From Actinomadura mexicana (GTDB lineage: Bacteria; Actinomycetota; Actinomycetes; Streptosporangiales; Streptosporangiaceae), in contig NZ_FZNP01000008.1 of assembly GCF_900188105.1 (NCBI RefSeq), positions 370,054 through 434,053 of the forward strand: 64,000 bases of DNA. The letters are read 5' to 3'. Below are positions 24,501 to 33,929 of the stretch, one piece after another. The stretch's first letter is position 1. Each line of letters starts with the position of its first letter. The position numbers and the translations under genes were made by a program. The notes beneath the pieces are model-generated. The model was not told the DNA's origin. It saw only the letters and a list, made by a program, of their open reading frames with translations, and made no database searches.

Positions 24501-25208
24501 TCAGATGAATTCCAGGGGGCGGACGGTGTAGTCGGACGGGATGTCGTCGTGCATGGCTTCGACCGACCGCTCTGGGGCGGTCTCCTCCAGGAGGGCGGCG
24601 CGGCGGACTCGGTCGGTGCGGAATATGCGGGATCCATCGCGCATGCGGCACCAGGCCGTCAGGTACCAGCCGTTGCCGGACGCGGTGAACGTGACGGGCT
24701 CGACGTCGCGTTCGGTCTCGGTGCCCGTCCGGTCGACGTAGGTGAGGCGGACCACCCGGCGGGTGCGGATGGCCTCCTCCAGCACGGCCGGGACGGACGC
24801 CGGGTCGTCGACTTCGGCGGGGGTCAGGAAGCGGACGCGCTGGGCCAGTTCGCGGGCCGAGGCGCTGTCGGCGGCCGACATGGCGGCGACGATCTTGTGG
24901 AGGGCGGTGCGGGCGGCGCGGGAATAGGGCGAGCCGCCGGCCCGGGACAGGGTGATCGCGAGGGCGACGGCCTCGGCGGGGGTGAAGTTCAGGGGCGGCA
25001 GCGTCCGGCTCTTGTCGAGGGTGTAGCCGCCGCCGCGGCCGACGTCCGCGAAGATCGGCACACCGGCCTGCTGGAGCGCGCCGATGTCGCGCTCGATCGT
25101 GCGGACGCTCACCTCGTACCGCGCGGCCAGCTCCCGTGCGCTGACCCGGCGCGGGGCGCACGCGCGCAGCTCCTCCACCAAGGCGTACAAGCGGTCGGTG
25201 CGGTTCAC
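24501..25208 (-). CDS. HTH-WYL (YafY-type) transcriptional regulator
   Basis: 235 residues from GTG. The N-terminal HTH_11 domain (about 3-60, RVSARELAARYEVSVRTIERDI) is followed by the WYL domain (about 120-200, with LTYVDRTGTETERDVEP and GNGWYLTAWCRMRDGSRIFRTDRV), a ligand-binding module. It is transcribed after the epoxide-hydrolase-like gene (30 bp gap) and may regulate it. Ligand unknown. Confidence 0.92.
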   Translation of the reverse strand: MNRTDRLYALVEELRACAPRRVSARELAARYEVSVRTIERDIGALQQAGVPIFADVGRGGGYTLDKSRTLPPLNFTPAEAVALAITLSRAGGSPYSRAARTALHKIVAAMSAADSASARELAQRVRFLTPAEVDDPASVPAVLEEAIRTRRVVRLTYVDRTGTETERDVEPVTFTASGNGWYLTAWCRMRDGSRIFRTDRVRRAALLEETAPERSVEAMHDDIPSDYTVRPLEFI

Positions 25209-25237
25209 GCGCCGACCGTACGCGCCGGGTCCGACAG

Positions 25238-26188
25238 TCAGAGGGCGCGCAGGAAGCCGATCACGGCGTCGTTGACCTCGGCGGGGCGCTCCTGCTGCGT
25301 CCAGTGGCCGCATCCGGACAGCCAGACGGTGTCGCGCAGGTTCGGCACGAAGTCGCGCATCGAGGCGATGGCGTCGCGGGCGCCGACCGCGACCAGATCA
25401 CGGTCGCCCGCGATGTAGAGGGCGGGCGGGCCGATGGGGGCGCGGTGCCAGGCGGCCGTGAGCTCCCAGTTGCGGTCGAGGTTGCGGTACCAGTTGACGG
25501 GGCCGGTGAAGCCGCTCCCGGCGTACTCCTCGACGTAGGCGGCGATGTCCTCGTCGGTGAGCCAGCCGGGAAGCTTCTCCGGGTCGGGGAGGCCGTCGAG
25601 GAAGCCGCCGCCCTCCGGGGCGATCAGCGGCGGGCACGGGCCGTCGCCGGACACCCCGTACAGCATGCGGCGGAACGTGGCGGCCCGGTCGCGGTCGAGC
25701 TCGGCCTCGGGGACGTCCGGCCGCTGGAAGCGCACCATGTAGAAGCCGTCGCCGAAGAGGCGGCGCATGGACTCCACGGGCGGCCCGCTGCTGCGCGGAC
25801 GGTGCGGAACCGACATGCCGATCACGCCGCGCACCTTGTCGGGGCGCATCTGGGCGACGGCCCACGCGACGGGGGCGCCCCAGTCGTGGCCGGCCACGAC
25901 GGCGCGGTCCGCGCCGAGCGGGCCGATGAGCCCGACCGCGTCGGCGGCCAGGTGCAGGATCGTGTACTGGCCGGTGTCCGCGGGGCCGCCCGTGCGGGCG
26001 TAGCCGCGCTGGTCGGGCGCGACGGCGTGAAACCCGGCCTCGGCGAGCGCGGTGAGCTGGTGCCGCCAGGAGTACCAGCACTCGGGGAAGCCGTGCAGGA
26101 GGAGCACGAGAGGCCCTTCGCCCGCCTCCGCGACGTGCATGCGCAGCCCGCTGTCCGACCGGACGAAGCGGTGCTTGATCTCGTGCAT
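25238..26188 (-). CDS. Epoxide-hydrolase-like alpha/beta hydrolase
   Basis: 316 residues from the ATG after AGGGGTAGGG; an ATG six codons earlier is possible. The fold features are the oxyanion segment LHGFPECWYSWRHQL (31-45) and nucleophile Asp102 in GHDWGAPVAW. A lid region holds the tyrosines, and the catalytic His is in GCGHWTQQERP near the C-terminus. Asp instead of Ser at the nucleophile elbow favours an epoxide hydrolase or dehalogenase. Gene order (26188 down to WYL regulator) suggests a small operon. Confidence 0.9.
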   Translation of the reverse strand: MHEIKHRFVRSDSGLRMHVAEAGEGPLVLLLHGFPECWYSWRHQLTALAEAGFHAVAPDQRGYARTGGPADTGQYTILHLAADAVGLIGPLGADRAVVAGHDWGAPVAWAVAQMRPDKVRGVIGMSVPHRPRSSGPPVESMRRLFGDGFYMVRFQRPDVPEAELDRDRAATFRRMLYGVSGDGPCPPLIAPEGGGFLDGLPDPEKLPGWLTDEDIAAYVEEYAGSGFTGPVNWYRNLDRNWELTAAWHRAPIGPPALYIAGDRDLVAVGARDAIASMRDFVPNLRDTVWLSGCGHWTQQERPAEVNDAVIGFLRAL

Positions 26189-26360
26189 CCCTACCCCTAG
26201 CGGCATTGGCGGCCCGTGCGGGCCAACGGTAGCCGCCCCGGTGCGTGCCCGCGCCGCAGGAGGAGAAAACGGCTGGAGCCGGCGCACCCATACCGTCCGG
26301 CAGTGGATTGTGTGCGCGGCCCACATGGGAGGGCGGGGCCGGGCTCCATAAGTTCTGCCC

Positions 26361-27149
26361 ATGACGAGCGTGACACCGCGGGCGTCCGCGGGGACTTCGG
26401 GGACGCTGGATCTGTCGGGCAGGCGCGCCCTGGTCACCGGAGGCGCGAGCGGCATCGGCCGCGCCTGCGCCCGGCGGCTCGCGTCGGCGGGCGCCGAGGT
26501 GGTGGTGGCCGACCTGGACGGGGACGCGGCGGAGCGGACCGCGGCCGAGATCGGCGGTGTCCCGCTGCTCGCGGACCTGGCCGACGTGGACGCGCTCGAC
26601 GGGCTGGCCTCCGGTGCGGACATCCTGGTCAACAACGCCGGCATCCAGTACGTGGCGCCGCTCCAGGACTTCCCGCCGGAGACGTTCGCGCGGATCCTGC
26701 GGTTGATGGTGGAGGCGCCGTTCCGGCTGGTGCGGGACGCGCTGCCCGGCATGTACGAGCGCGGCTGGGGCCGCGTCGTCAACATCTCGTCCGTGCACGG
26801 GCTGCGGGCCTCGCCGTACAAGTCGGCCTACGTGACGGCCAAGCACGCCCTCGAAGGACTGTCCAAGGTGATCGCGCTTGAGGGCGCCCCGCACGGCGTG
26901 ACGTCCAACTGCGTCAACCCCGCCTATGTCCGGACCCCGCTGGTGGAGAACCAGATCGCCGACCAGGCGCGCACGCACGGCATGCCCGAGGACGAGGTCG
27001 TCGAGCGGATCATGCTCGACCACGCCGCCGTGAAGCGGCTGATCGAGCCGGACGAGGTGGCGGAACTCGTCGCCTACCTGTGCTCGCCGCCCGCCTCGAT
27101 GGTGACCGGCGCCTCCCTGGCACTCGACGGCGGCTGGACGGCGCACTAA
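26361..27149 (+). CDS. 3-hydroxybutyrate dehydrogenase-like SDR
   Basis: 262 residues, classical short-chain dehydrogenase: TGGASGIG cofactor motif (27-34), NNAG (about 94-97), catalytic Ser in NISSVHG, and YxxxK as YVTAK. The sequence (VHGLRASPYKSAYVTAKHALEGLSK, NCVNPAYVRTPLVE, GASLALDGGW) matches D-3-hydroxybutyrate dehydrogenases, which oxidise 3-hydroxybutyrate to acetoacetate with NAD+. The substrate assignment is supported by the PHB depolymerase gene 8 kb downstream. Next gene starts 2 bases after its stop. Confidence 0.85.
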   Translation: MTSVTPRASAGTSGTLDLSGRRALVTGGASGIGRACARRLASAGAEVVVADLDGDAAERTAAEIGGVPLLADLADVDALDGLASGADILVNNAGIQYVAPLQDFPPETFARILRLMVEAPFRLVRDALPGMYERGWGRVVNISSVHGLRASPYKSAYVTAKHALEGLSKVIALEGAPHGVTSNCVNPAYVRTPLVENQIADQARTHGMPEDEVVERIMLDHAAVKRLIEPDEVAELVAYLCSPPASMVTGASLALDGGWTAH

Positions 27150-27151
27150 GA

Positions 27152-29044
27152 ATGAGCCGTATGACCTGCGGCGTCTTCCTCGAACTGCTGGCCCGGGAGG
27201 CCTCCCCCGTCGAGTTCGAGGGTCCCCTCGTCCAGGCGCGGGCGCAGGGCGCGCCTCCCGCCGTCCTGGAGGAGCTGGAGGAGACGAAGCTCGCCGCACT
27301 GCGGGTCCGGACGATCATGCGGCGGCACGCCCGCCGGGAGAACGAGCTGGCGGCGCTGTTCGACACCGCGGGCGACCTCGCCGGGCTGCGCGACCTCGAC
27401 GCGGTGCTGGAGGCGATCACCCGCCGCGCCCGGCGGCTGCTGAACGCCGACATCGCCTACCTGACGCTGAACGACGACGCGCGCGGCGACACCTACATGC
27501 GGGTGACCGACGGGTCGGTGTCGGCGGCGTTCCGGCGGCTCAGGCTGCCGATGGGCACCGGTCTGGTCGGCCTGGTCGCGCAGACCGCGATGCCCTACAA
27601 CAGCGCCCACTACCTGAAGGACGCGCAGTTCGAGCACCGGGGGTTCATCGACGACGCGGTCGCCGAGGAGGGCCTGGTCGCCATCCTCGGCGTGCCGATG
27701 CGGCTGGGCAGCCGGGTCATCGGGGTGCTGACGGCCGCGAACCGCAGCCAGCGCCCGTTCGACCAGGAGGAGGTGGCGCTGCTCGGCTCGCTCGCCGCCC
27801 ACGCCGCGATCGCCATCGACAACGCCCGCCTCCTGGAGGAGACCCGCACCGCTCTGACCGAGCTGAGCGCCGCCAACGAGGAGGTCAAGGCGCGCAGCGC
27901 GGCCGTGGAGCGGGCGGCGCGCGCGCACGACCGGATGACCGCCGTGGTGGTCCGGGGCGGCGGCGTGGAGGACGTCGGCGCCGTGGTGACCGAGTTGCTG
28001 GGCGGCACCCTGCACGTCCTGGACGCCGACGGCCGCCGGCTCGCGACGACGGGCGCCGCATCGGAACCCCTCGGAGACGACGAGCTGGGCGGGGTCTCGG
28101 CCTCGGCCCACTCCGCACGCGCACAGGGCCGCACGGTCAGGCGCGGCGATCTGTGGATCGCCTCGGTGTCCACCGGCGACGAGATGCTCGGCACGCTGGT
28201 GCTGCGCACCGCCGACGAGGTGGACGACGCCGACCAGCGGATCCTGGAGCGCGCGGCGCTCGTGACCGCGCTGCTGCTGCTGTTCCAGCGCAGCGCCACC
28301 GAGGCCGAGGGGCGGGTGCGCGGCGAGCTGCTGGACGACCTGCTGTCCGGCCGCCGGGCGGGCGCGGAGGCGCTGACGGCCCGGGCGCGGCGCGTCGGCG
28401 TCGACCTGGACGCCCCGCACGTGGTGCTGTGCGCCAAGTACGACTCCCGCGAGCACCGGCCCCGCGCGGCCTTCTGGGCGTCGTCGTTCGCGGCGGTGGA
28501 GCACGGCCTGGCCGCCTCGCGGGCGGAGGAGATCGTCCTGCTGCTGCCGGGCGACCGGCCGGGCGACGCGGCGCGCCGGGTCGCCAAGGAGCTCGGCGCC
28601 TCCCTCGGCGGGGCCGCCACGGTCGGCGCGGCCGGCCCGGTGCGCGGGCCGGGCGGGGTCGCCTCCGCCCACCGGGAGGCGCAGCGCTGCGCGGACGCGC
28701 TGCTGGCCCTCGGGCGCCGCGGCGACGGCGCCGGCGCGTCCGAGCTGGGCTTCGTCGGCCTGCTCATCGGGGACGACCGCGACGTGACGGGCTTCCTCGG
28801 GAGCGCGCTCGGTCCCGTCCTCGACTACGACGACCGGCGCGGCACGGCCCTCGTCCAGACCCTGGAGGCCTACTTCGGGACGGGCGGCAGCCTGTCGCGG
28901 ACGGCCGAGCGCCTGCACATCCACGTCAACACCGTGAGCCAGCGCCTCGACCGCATCGCCCGCCTCCTCGGCGACGACTGGCAGACCCCCGAGCGGGCCC
29001 TGGAACTCCAGCTCGCCCTGCGCCTGCACCGCCTCTCCCGCTGA
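27152..29044 (+). CDS. GAF-PucR/CdaR-type transcriptional regulator
   Basis: 630 residues, cotranscribed with the dehydrogenase (start 2 bases after its stop). An N-terminal helical segment (1-60) and a GAF domain (about 78-225, VAILGVPMRLGSRVIGVLTAANRS) are followed by a coiled coil (about 230-265) and a middle effector-like region. A C-terminal HTH_30 PucR domain comes last (about 565-625, LVQTLEAYFGTGGSLSRTAERLH, HVNTVSQRLDRI). Regulators of this design control catabolic operons. Being between the dehydrogenase and the importer, it is the likely regulator of the hydroxybutyrate island. Confidence 0.9.
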   Translation: MSRMTCGVFLELLAREASPVEFEGPLVQARAQGAPPAVLEELEETKLAALRVRTIMRRHARRENELAALFDTAGDLAGLRDLDAVLEAITRRARRLLNADIAYLTLNDDARGDTYMRVTDGSVSAAFRRLRLPMGTGLVGLVAQTAMPYNSAHYLKDAQFEHRGFIDDAVAEEGLVAILGVPMRLGSRVIGVLTAANRSQRPFDQEEVALLGSLAAHAAIAIDNARLLEETRTALTELSAANEEVKARSAAVERAARAHDRMTAVVVRGGGVEDVGAVVTELLGGTLHVLDADGRRLATTGAASEPLGDDELGGVSASAHSARAQGRTVRRGDLWIASVSTGDEMLGTLVLRTADEVDDADQRILERAALVTALLLLFQRSATEAEGRVRGELLDDLLSGRRAGAEALTARARRVGVDLDAPHVVLCAKYDSREHRPRAAFWASSFAAVEHGLAASRAEEIVLLLPGDRPGDAARRVAKELGASLGGAATVGAAGPVRGPGGVASAHREAQRCADALLALGRRGDGAGASELGFVGLLIGDDRDVTGFLGSALGPVLDYDDRRGTALVQTLEAYFGTGGSLSRTAERLHIHVNTVSQRLDRIARLLGDDWQTPERALELQLALRLHRLSR

Positions 29045-29055
29045 GCGCGACGGAA

Positions 29056-29094
29056 CGCGGCGCGCCGCCCCCCCTCGGGGGACGGCGCGCCGCG
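29056..29094. terminator. Bidirectional terminator between regulator and importer operon
   Basis: 12-bp inverted repeat CGCGGCGCGCCG / CGGCGCGCCGCG (29056-29067, 29083-29094), with an inner C5/G5 pairing, in the 63-bp convergent gap. It ends both convergent operons. Confidence 0.75.
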
Positions 29095-29107
29095 CGCTCG
29101 GTCCGCG

Positions 29108-30097
29108 TCACACGGAGGCCTCGACCTTGGCGTCGTCGTTCTCGGGCTCGGGACGCGCTCGGGACGCGCGGGCCGCGAGGAGATCGCGGGCGGTGCCCCA
29201 GACGCCGCGGCGGAACAGCAGCACGACCACGATGAAGATCGCACCGGTGATGATCCCGGTCTCCTCGAACCCGGCGGTGGCCAGGTAGTCGTTCAGCTCC
29301 ACGATCAGCGCGGCGCCGATGGCCCCGCCCCACAGGGTGCCTATGCCGCCGAGGACGACCATCATCACGGCCTGGCCCGAGGTCGTCCAGTACACGCCCT
29401 GGAGGGACGCGAAGCCGTGCCCGACGGTGAACAGCCCGCCCGCCAGGCCCGACAGGGCCGCCGACAGGACGAAGGCCAGCAGCTTGTAGCGGTCGATGCT
29501 GTAGCCGAGCGCCCGCGCCCGGTTCGGGTTGTCGCGGATCGACATCAGGACCCTGCCGAAGGGGGACCGGACGATGCGCCAGGCGGCGAACAGCCCGAGC
29601 AGGACGAACGGCAGCGCGGCGTAGTAGAAGAAGAACGGGTCGGACAGGTCCAGCCCGAACAGCTCCCTGGGAATGCCCTGGAGGCCGTTCTCCCCGCCGG
29701 TCGCCCCCCTCCACTGGTTGGCGATGAAGTACACCATCTGCGCGAAGGCCAGGGTGACCATGGCGAAGTAGATGCCGCGCAGCCGGACCGACAGGAAGCC
29801 GATCGGGACGGCGAGGGCGGCGGCGAAAGCGGCGCCGCCCAGTACGGCCACGGGGAACGGCAGCCCCGAGTGCAGCGCGATCAGGCCGGTGGCGTACGCC
29901 GCGCCGCCCCAGAAGGCCGCGTGCCCGAACGACAGGAGCCCGGTGAAGCCGAGCAGCAGGTCGACGGCGGCCGCGAACAGCGCCCAGCAGACGATGTCCA
30001 GCGCGACCGGCGGGTAGACGAACCAGGGCAGGATGAGCGCCACCACGAGCCCCGCGGCCAGCAGGACCGGCCGTCCGGCCAGCTTGGAGAGGATCAC
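29108..30097 (-). CDS. Liv-type ABC permease (LivM-like)
   Basis: 329 residues from a GTG overlapping the upstream permease stop by four bases. About ten membrane helices, with the family motif FGHAAFWGGAAYATGLIAL and the conserved RGIYFAMVTLAFAQMVYF and GYSIDRYKL segments. It forms the permease heterodimer with the LivH-like protein. The C-terminal 30 residues are acidic and basic and non-conserved. Substrate is set by the binding protein; see that entry. Confidence 0.92.
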   Translation of the reverse strand: MILSKLAGRPVLLAAGLVVALILPWFVYPPVALDIVCWALFAAAVDLLLGFTGLLSFGHAAFWGGAAYATGLIALHSGLPFPVAVLGGAAFAAALAVPIGFLSVRLRGIYFAMVTLAFAQMVYFIANQWRGATGGENGLQGIPRELFGLDLSDPFFFYYAALPFVLLGLFAAWRIVRSPFGRVLMSIRDNPNRARALGYSIDRYKLLAFVLSAALSGLAGGLFTVGHGFASLQGVYWTTSGQAVMMVVLGGIGTLWGGAIGAALIVELNDYLATAGFEETGIITGAIFIVVVLLFRRGVWGTARDLLAARASRARPEPENDDAKVEASV

Positions 30098-30954
30098 AGG
30101 GCCTCCTCGCGTCCGAACAGTCCGGCGGGGCGCCACAGCAGCACGGCGGCCATCAGGATGAACACCAGCGTCTGCGACAGCGACGGGACGTAGTAGTTGC
30201 CGAGGGCCGACACGAGGCCGACCGCGAACCCGGCGGCGACCGAGCCGAACACCGACCCGAGGCCGCCGATCACCACCACCGCGAACACCGTGATGATCAG
30301 GTCGGAGCCCATCAGCGGGTTGACCGCCCGCATCGGCGCGGCGAGCACGCCGGCGAACGCGGCGAGCGCGATGCCGAAGCCGAACACCGGCGTCACCCAG
30401 CGGGCGACGTCGATGCCGAGGGCGCGCGACAGCTCGGGCCGCTCGGTCGCCGCCCGGACGATCATGCCGACGCGGGTGCGGGTCAGCACCACCCACACCG
30501 CGCCGCACACCAGCACCGACACCGCCAGCACGAACACCTGGTAGGTCGGGTAGGTGAACAGGCCGAGGTCGATCGACCCGTCCAGCGCGGACGGGCGCGG
30601 ATAGGGCTGCGACTGCACCCCGTACCGCCGCTTCACCAGGTCCTGCAGGATCAGCGCGAGCCCGAACGTGAACAGGAAGTTGTAGAGCGGGTCCAGCGGC
30701 GCGAGCCGGCGGACGAACAGCCGCTCCAGCAGCACGCCCGCGATCCCGAGGGCGACGGGCACGATCAGCAGCGCGAGCCAGAAGTTCACGCCGAAGGAGT
30801 CGAGCAGCACGAAGGAGCCGAAGGCGCCGAGCATGTAGAACGCGCCGTGCGCGAAGTTGACCACGCCCAGCATCCCGAAGATGACGGCCAGGCCGAGGGC
30901 GAGCAGGGCGTAGAACGCCCCGCCCACCAGCCCGTTGAACGCCTGTTGCAGCAC
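30094..30954 (-). CDS. Liv-type ABC permease (LivH-like)
   Basis: 286 residues, eight or so helices, with the hallmark FGMLGVVNFAHGAFYMLGAF near the N-terminus and GSDLIITVFAVVVIGGLGSVFGS in the core. It partners the LivM-like permease. Twelve bases separate it from the binding-protein gene. The family carries branched-chain amino acids, amides, urea and other small polar compounds. Confidence 0.92.
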   Translation of the reverse strand: MLQQAFNGLVGGAFYALLALGLAVIFGMLGVVNFAHGAFYMLGAFGSFVLLDSFGVNFWLALLIVPVALGIAGVLLERLFVRRLAPLDPLYNFLFTFGLALILQDLVKRRYGVQSQPYPRPSALDGSIDLGLFTYPTYQVFVLAVSVLVCGAVWVVLTRTRVGMIVRAATERPELSRALGIDVARWVTPVFGFGIALAAFAGVLAAPMRAVNPLMGSDLIITVFAVVVIGGLGSVFGSVAAGFAVGLVSALGNYYVPSLSQTLVFILMAAVLLWRPAGLFGREEAL

Positions 30955-30966
30955 GTCGCGGCCCGC

Positions 30967-32205
30967 CTAGAGGGAGCAGGACGGGTCGGGCTGCTGGAAC
31001 GCCTCCGCCGCCGGGATCGTGCTGAGGATCTTCTCGTAGTCCCAGGGCTCCTTGACCTCGCTCTTGGGCTTGACCTCGGCGACGTAGGCGTCGTGGGCGA
31101 GCAGGTGGTCCTCGGCGCGGATCGTGCCGGTGGAGGTGAACACGTCGTTGACCTTGGCGCCTTCGAGCTGCTTCACCACGTCGTCGGACTTGTCGGTGCC
31201 GCCGCGCTGCACGGCCTCCAGGTACTGCAGCGCCGCCGAGTAGTCGGCCGCGTGCACGGCCGTCGGGCGGGCGCCGGTCTTGGCCTTGAACTTGTCGGCC
31301 CAGGCGCGGTTGCCCTGGTTGGCGTTCCAGTACCAGAAGTCGGTGAAGCGCGTCCCGGCCAGGGCGTCGGAGCCGAGCGAGTGGATGTCGGTGATGAACA
31401 TCAGGCCCGCGGCGAGCTTCACGCCCTTGTCGGCCAGCTTGTACTCGTTGTACTGCTTGACCAGGTTGACGAGGTCACCGCCGGCCTGCATCGCGCCGAG
31501 CACCTGCGGCTTGGGCTTCAGGCCCGGCGCCTTCAGCAGGAACGTGGAGAAGTTGTCGTTCGGGAACGGCGTCGGGTCGCTCTTCACGACGCTGCCCCCG
31601 GCGCCCTTGATGGCCGCCGTGAACGTCTTCTGCATGTCCTGGCCGAACGCGTAGTCCGGGTAGACGATGTACCAGTTCTTCCCGCCGTCCTTGGTGACCC
31701 CGGTGCCCGTCCCGTGGGCGAGCATGTAGCTGTTGTAGCCGTAGTGGAAGGTGTACTTGTTGCACTGCTTGCCTTCCAGCTCGGTCGTCGCGGCGCCGAC
31801 GTCGATGAACAGCTTCTTCTTGTTCTTGGCGACGGTGGCGACGGCGAGCGCGGCGGACGAGGTGGGCACGTCCAGGATCAGGTCGGCCTTCTTGCGGTCG
31901 TAGAGCTCCTGGGCCTTGGAGTTGGCGACCTCGGGCTTGTTCTGGTGGTCGGCGGAGATGACCTCGATCTTGTCGGTCACGGCCTTGCCGCCGTACTTGG
32001 CCTTGAAGTCGGCGACGGCCATCTTCACCGCCTCGACGGCGTTCTTGCCCGAAAGGTCGGCGTAGACGCCGGACTGGTCGGTCAGCACCGCCAGCACGAT
32101 CCCGTCATCGCTGATCTTGCCCCCGCCCCCGCCGGGTCCGCCCGCGCAGCCGGCCAGCAGCGCTCCGGCGGTCGCGAGCGCGGCCGAGCGTCCGAGAACT
32201 CTCAT
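30967..32205 (-). CDS. ABC substrate-binding lipoprotein (type 1, Liv-like)
   Basis: 412 residues. Lipoprotein signal with lipobox LLAGC (Cys20), then a Gly-rich linker and a type 1 periplasmic-binding fold (DGIVLAVLTDQSGVYADLSG, MAVADFKAKYGGKA, DYAFGQDMQKTF, KWYIVYPDYAFG-like strand). Resembles proteins annotated as branched-chain amino-acid or amide binding. Its position inside the operon, between ATPase and permease genes, and its neighbours suggest that it binds a PHB breakdown product such as 3-hydroxybutyrate. Ligand is unproven. Confidence 0.9.
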   Translation of the reverse strand: MRVLGRSAALATAGALLAGCAGGPGGGGGKISDDGIVLAVLTDQSGVYADLSGKNAVEAVKMAVADFKAKYGGKAVTDKIEVISADHQNKPEVANSKAQELYDRKKADLILDVPTSSAALAVATVAKNKKKLFIDVGAATTELEGKQCNKYTFHYGYNSYMLAHGTGTGVTKDGGKNWYIVYPDYAFGQDMQKTFTAAIKGAGGSVVKSDPTPFPNDNFSTFLLKAPGLKPKPQVLGAMQAGGDLVNLVKQYNEYKLADKGVKLAAGLMFITDIHSLGSDALAGTRFTDFWYWNANQGNRAWADKFKAKTGARPTAVHAADYSAALQYLEAVQRGGTDKSDDVVKQLEGAKVNDVFTSTGTIRAEDHLLAHDAYVAEVKPKSEVKEPWDYEKILSTIPAAEAFQQPDPSCSL

Positions 32206-32215
32206 CGGGGTCTCC

Positions 32216-32894
<679 letters not shown>

Positions 32895-32908
<14 letters not shown>

Positions 32909-33668
32909 GGGAGTCTCCGAGGTAGGCGGTGACGACGCGGGGGTCGCGGCGGATCTCGGCGTAGGGGCCCTCGACGAGGACGCGGCCGTGCTGCAGGACG
33001 GTGACCCGGTCGGCGAGGCTGGAGACGACGCTCATGTTGTGCTCGACCATCACCACGGTCCGCCCGGCGCGCACCTTCTTGATGAGGTCGACGGTGCGGC
33101 CGACGTCCTCGACGCCCATGCCGGCGGTCGGCTCGTCCAGGAGCAGCACCTTCGGGTCCAGCGCGAGGGCCAGCGCCAGTTCGAGGGCGCGCTTGCGGCC
33201 GTAGGCCAGCGCCCCTGCCGGGACGCCGGCGTGCTCGTCCAGCCCGACCTGCCCGAGCAGTTCGGCGGCGCGCTCGCGGTGGCGGCCGAGCGCCTTGTCC
33301 GAGCGCCAGAACCGCCAGCCGAGGCCGGTGCGCCCGGCGAGCGCGAGTTCCACGTGCTGGCGCGGGGTGAGCTCGGCGAACAGGCTCGTGATCTGGAACG
33401 ACCGGGCCAGGCCGAGCCTGGCGATGAGCTCGGGGCGCCGCCCGGCCAGCTCGTGCGCGCCGAGCCGGACGCTGCCCGCGGTCGGCTTGAGGAATCCGGT
33501 GAGCAGGTTGAACAGCGTGGTCTTGCCCGCGCCGTTGGGCCCCACCAGCGCGTGGACGGACCCCTCGGCGACGTCGAGGTCCACGCCGTCCACGGCCCTG
33601 AAGCCGCGGAACTCCCTGACCAGGCCGCGCGCCGCCAGCACCGGGGCATTTCGGTCCGGGTCGCCCAT
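32895..33668 (-). CDS. Liv-type ABC ATPase (LivG-like)
   Basis: 257 residues: Walker A GPNGAGKTTLFNLLTGFLKP, and Walker B LLLDEPTAGM with the LivG-specific extension (RTVVMVEHNMSVVSSLADRVTVL). The usual LSGG signature reads as LAYGRKRALELALAL, a common Liv-family variant. It is the first gene of the importer operon; the 261-bp space before it is shared with the divergent esterase operon. Confidence 0.93.
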
Positions 33669-33756
33669 GCGCCCTCCTCGCGCTCGTCGTGGACGGCCCG
33701 AACCGCACTCGGGCCGCTGTGACCGGGAACGCTAGGTGGCACCCGCGGACCGGACC

Positions 33757-33810
33757 ATGTGACCGGCACCCACATTCGGACGGCCGGATACGGGTGTGAG
33801 CCACATCACG
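33757..33810. promoter_or_regulatory. CRP-like site and dyad in importer/depolymerase divergent promoter
   Basis: TGTGA-GCCACA-TCACG (33795-33810) matches the CRP/FNR-family consensus TGTGA-N6-TCACA at nine of ten positions. A second dyad ATGTG-N9-CACAT lies at 33757-33775. Both are in the 261-bp space between the LivG-like gene (start 33668) and the secreted esterase (start 33930). They suggest catabolite or nutrient control of both operons. Regulator identity is inference. Confidence 0.5.
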
Positions 33811-33929
33811 CGCAGGTCACGACCACGGGCACATGCCGGGTCGATCCGTTATGTGTGCGGGCCACGTGGCAGTGGTCACAACCGGCGCTCACCATGGCGG
33901 GCATCTGACGTCCGTCCCGAGGAGCCGGA

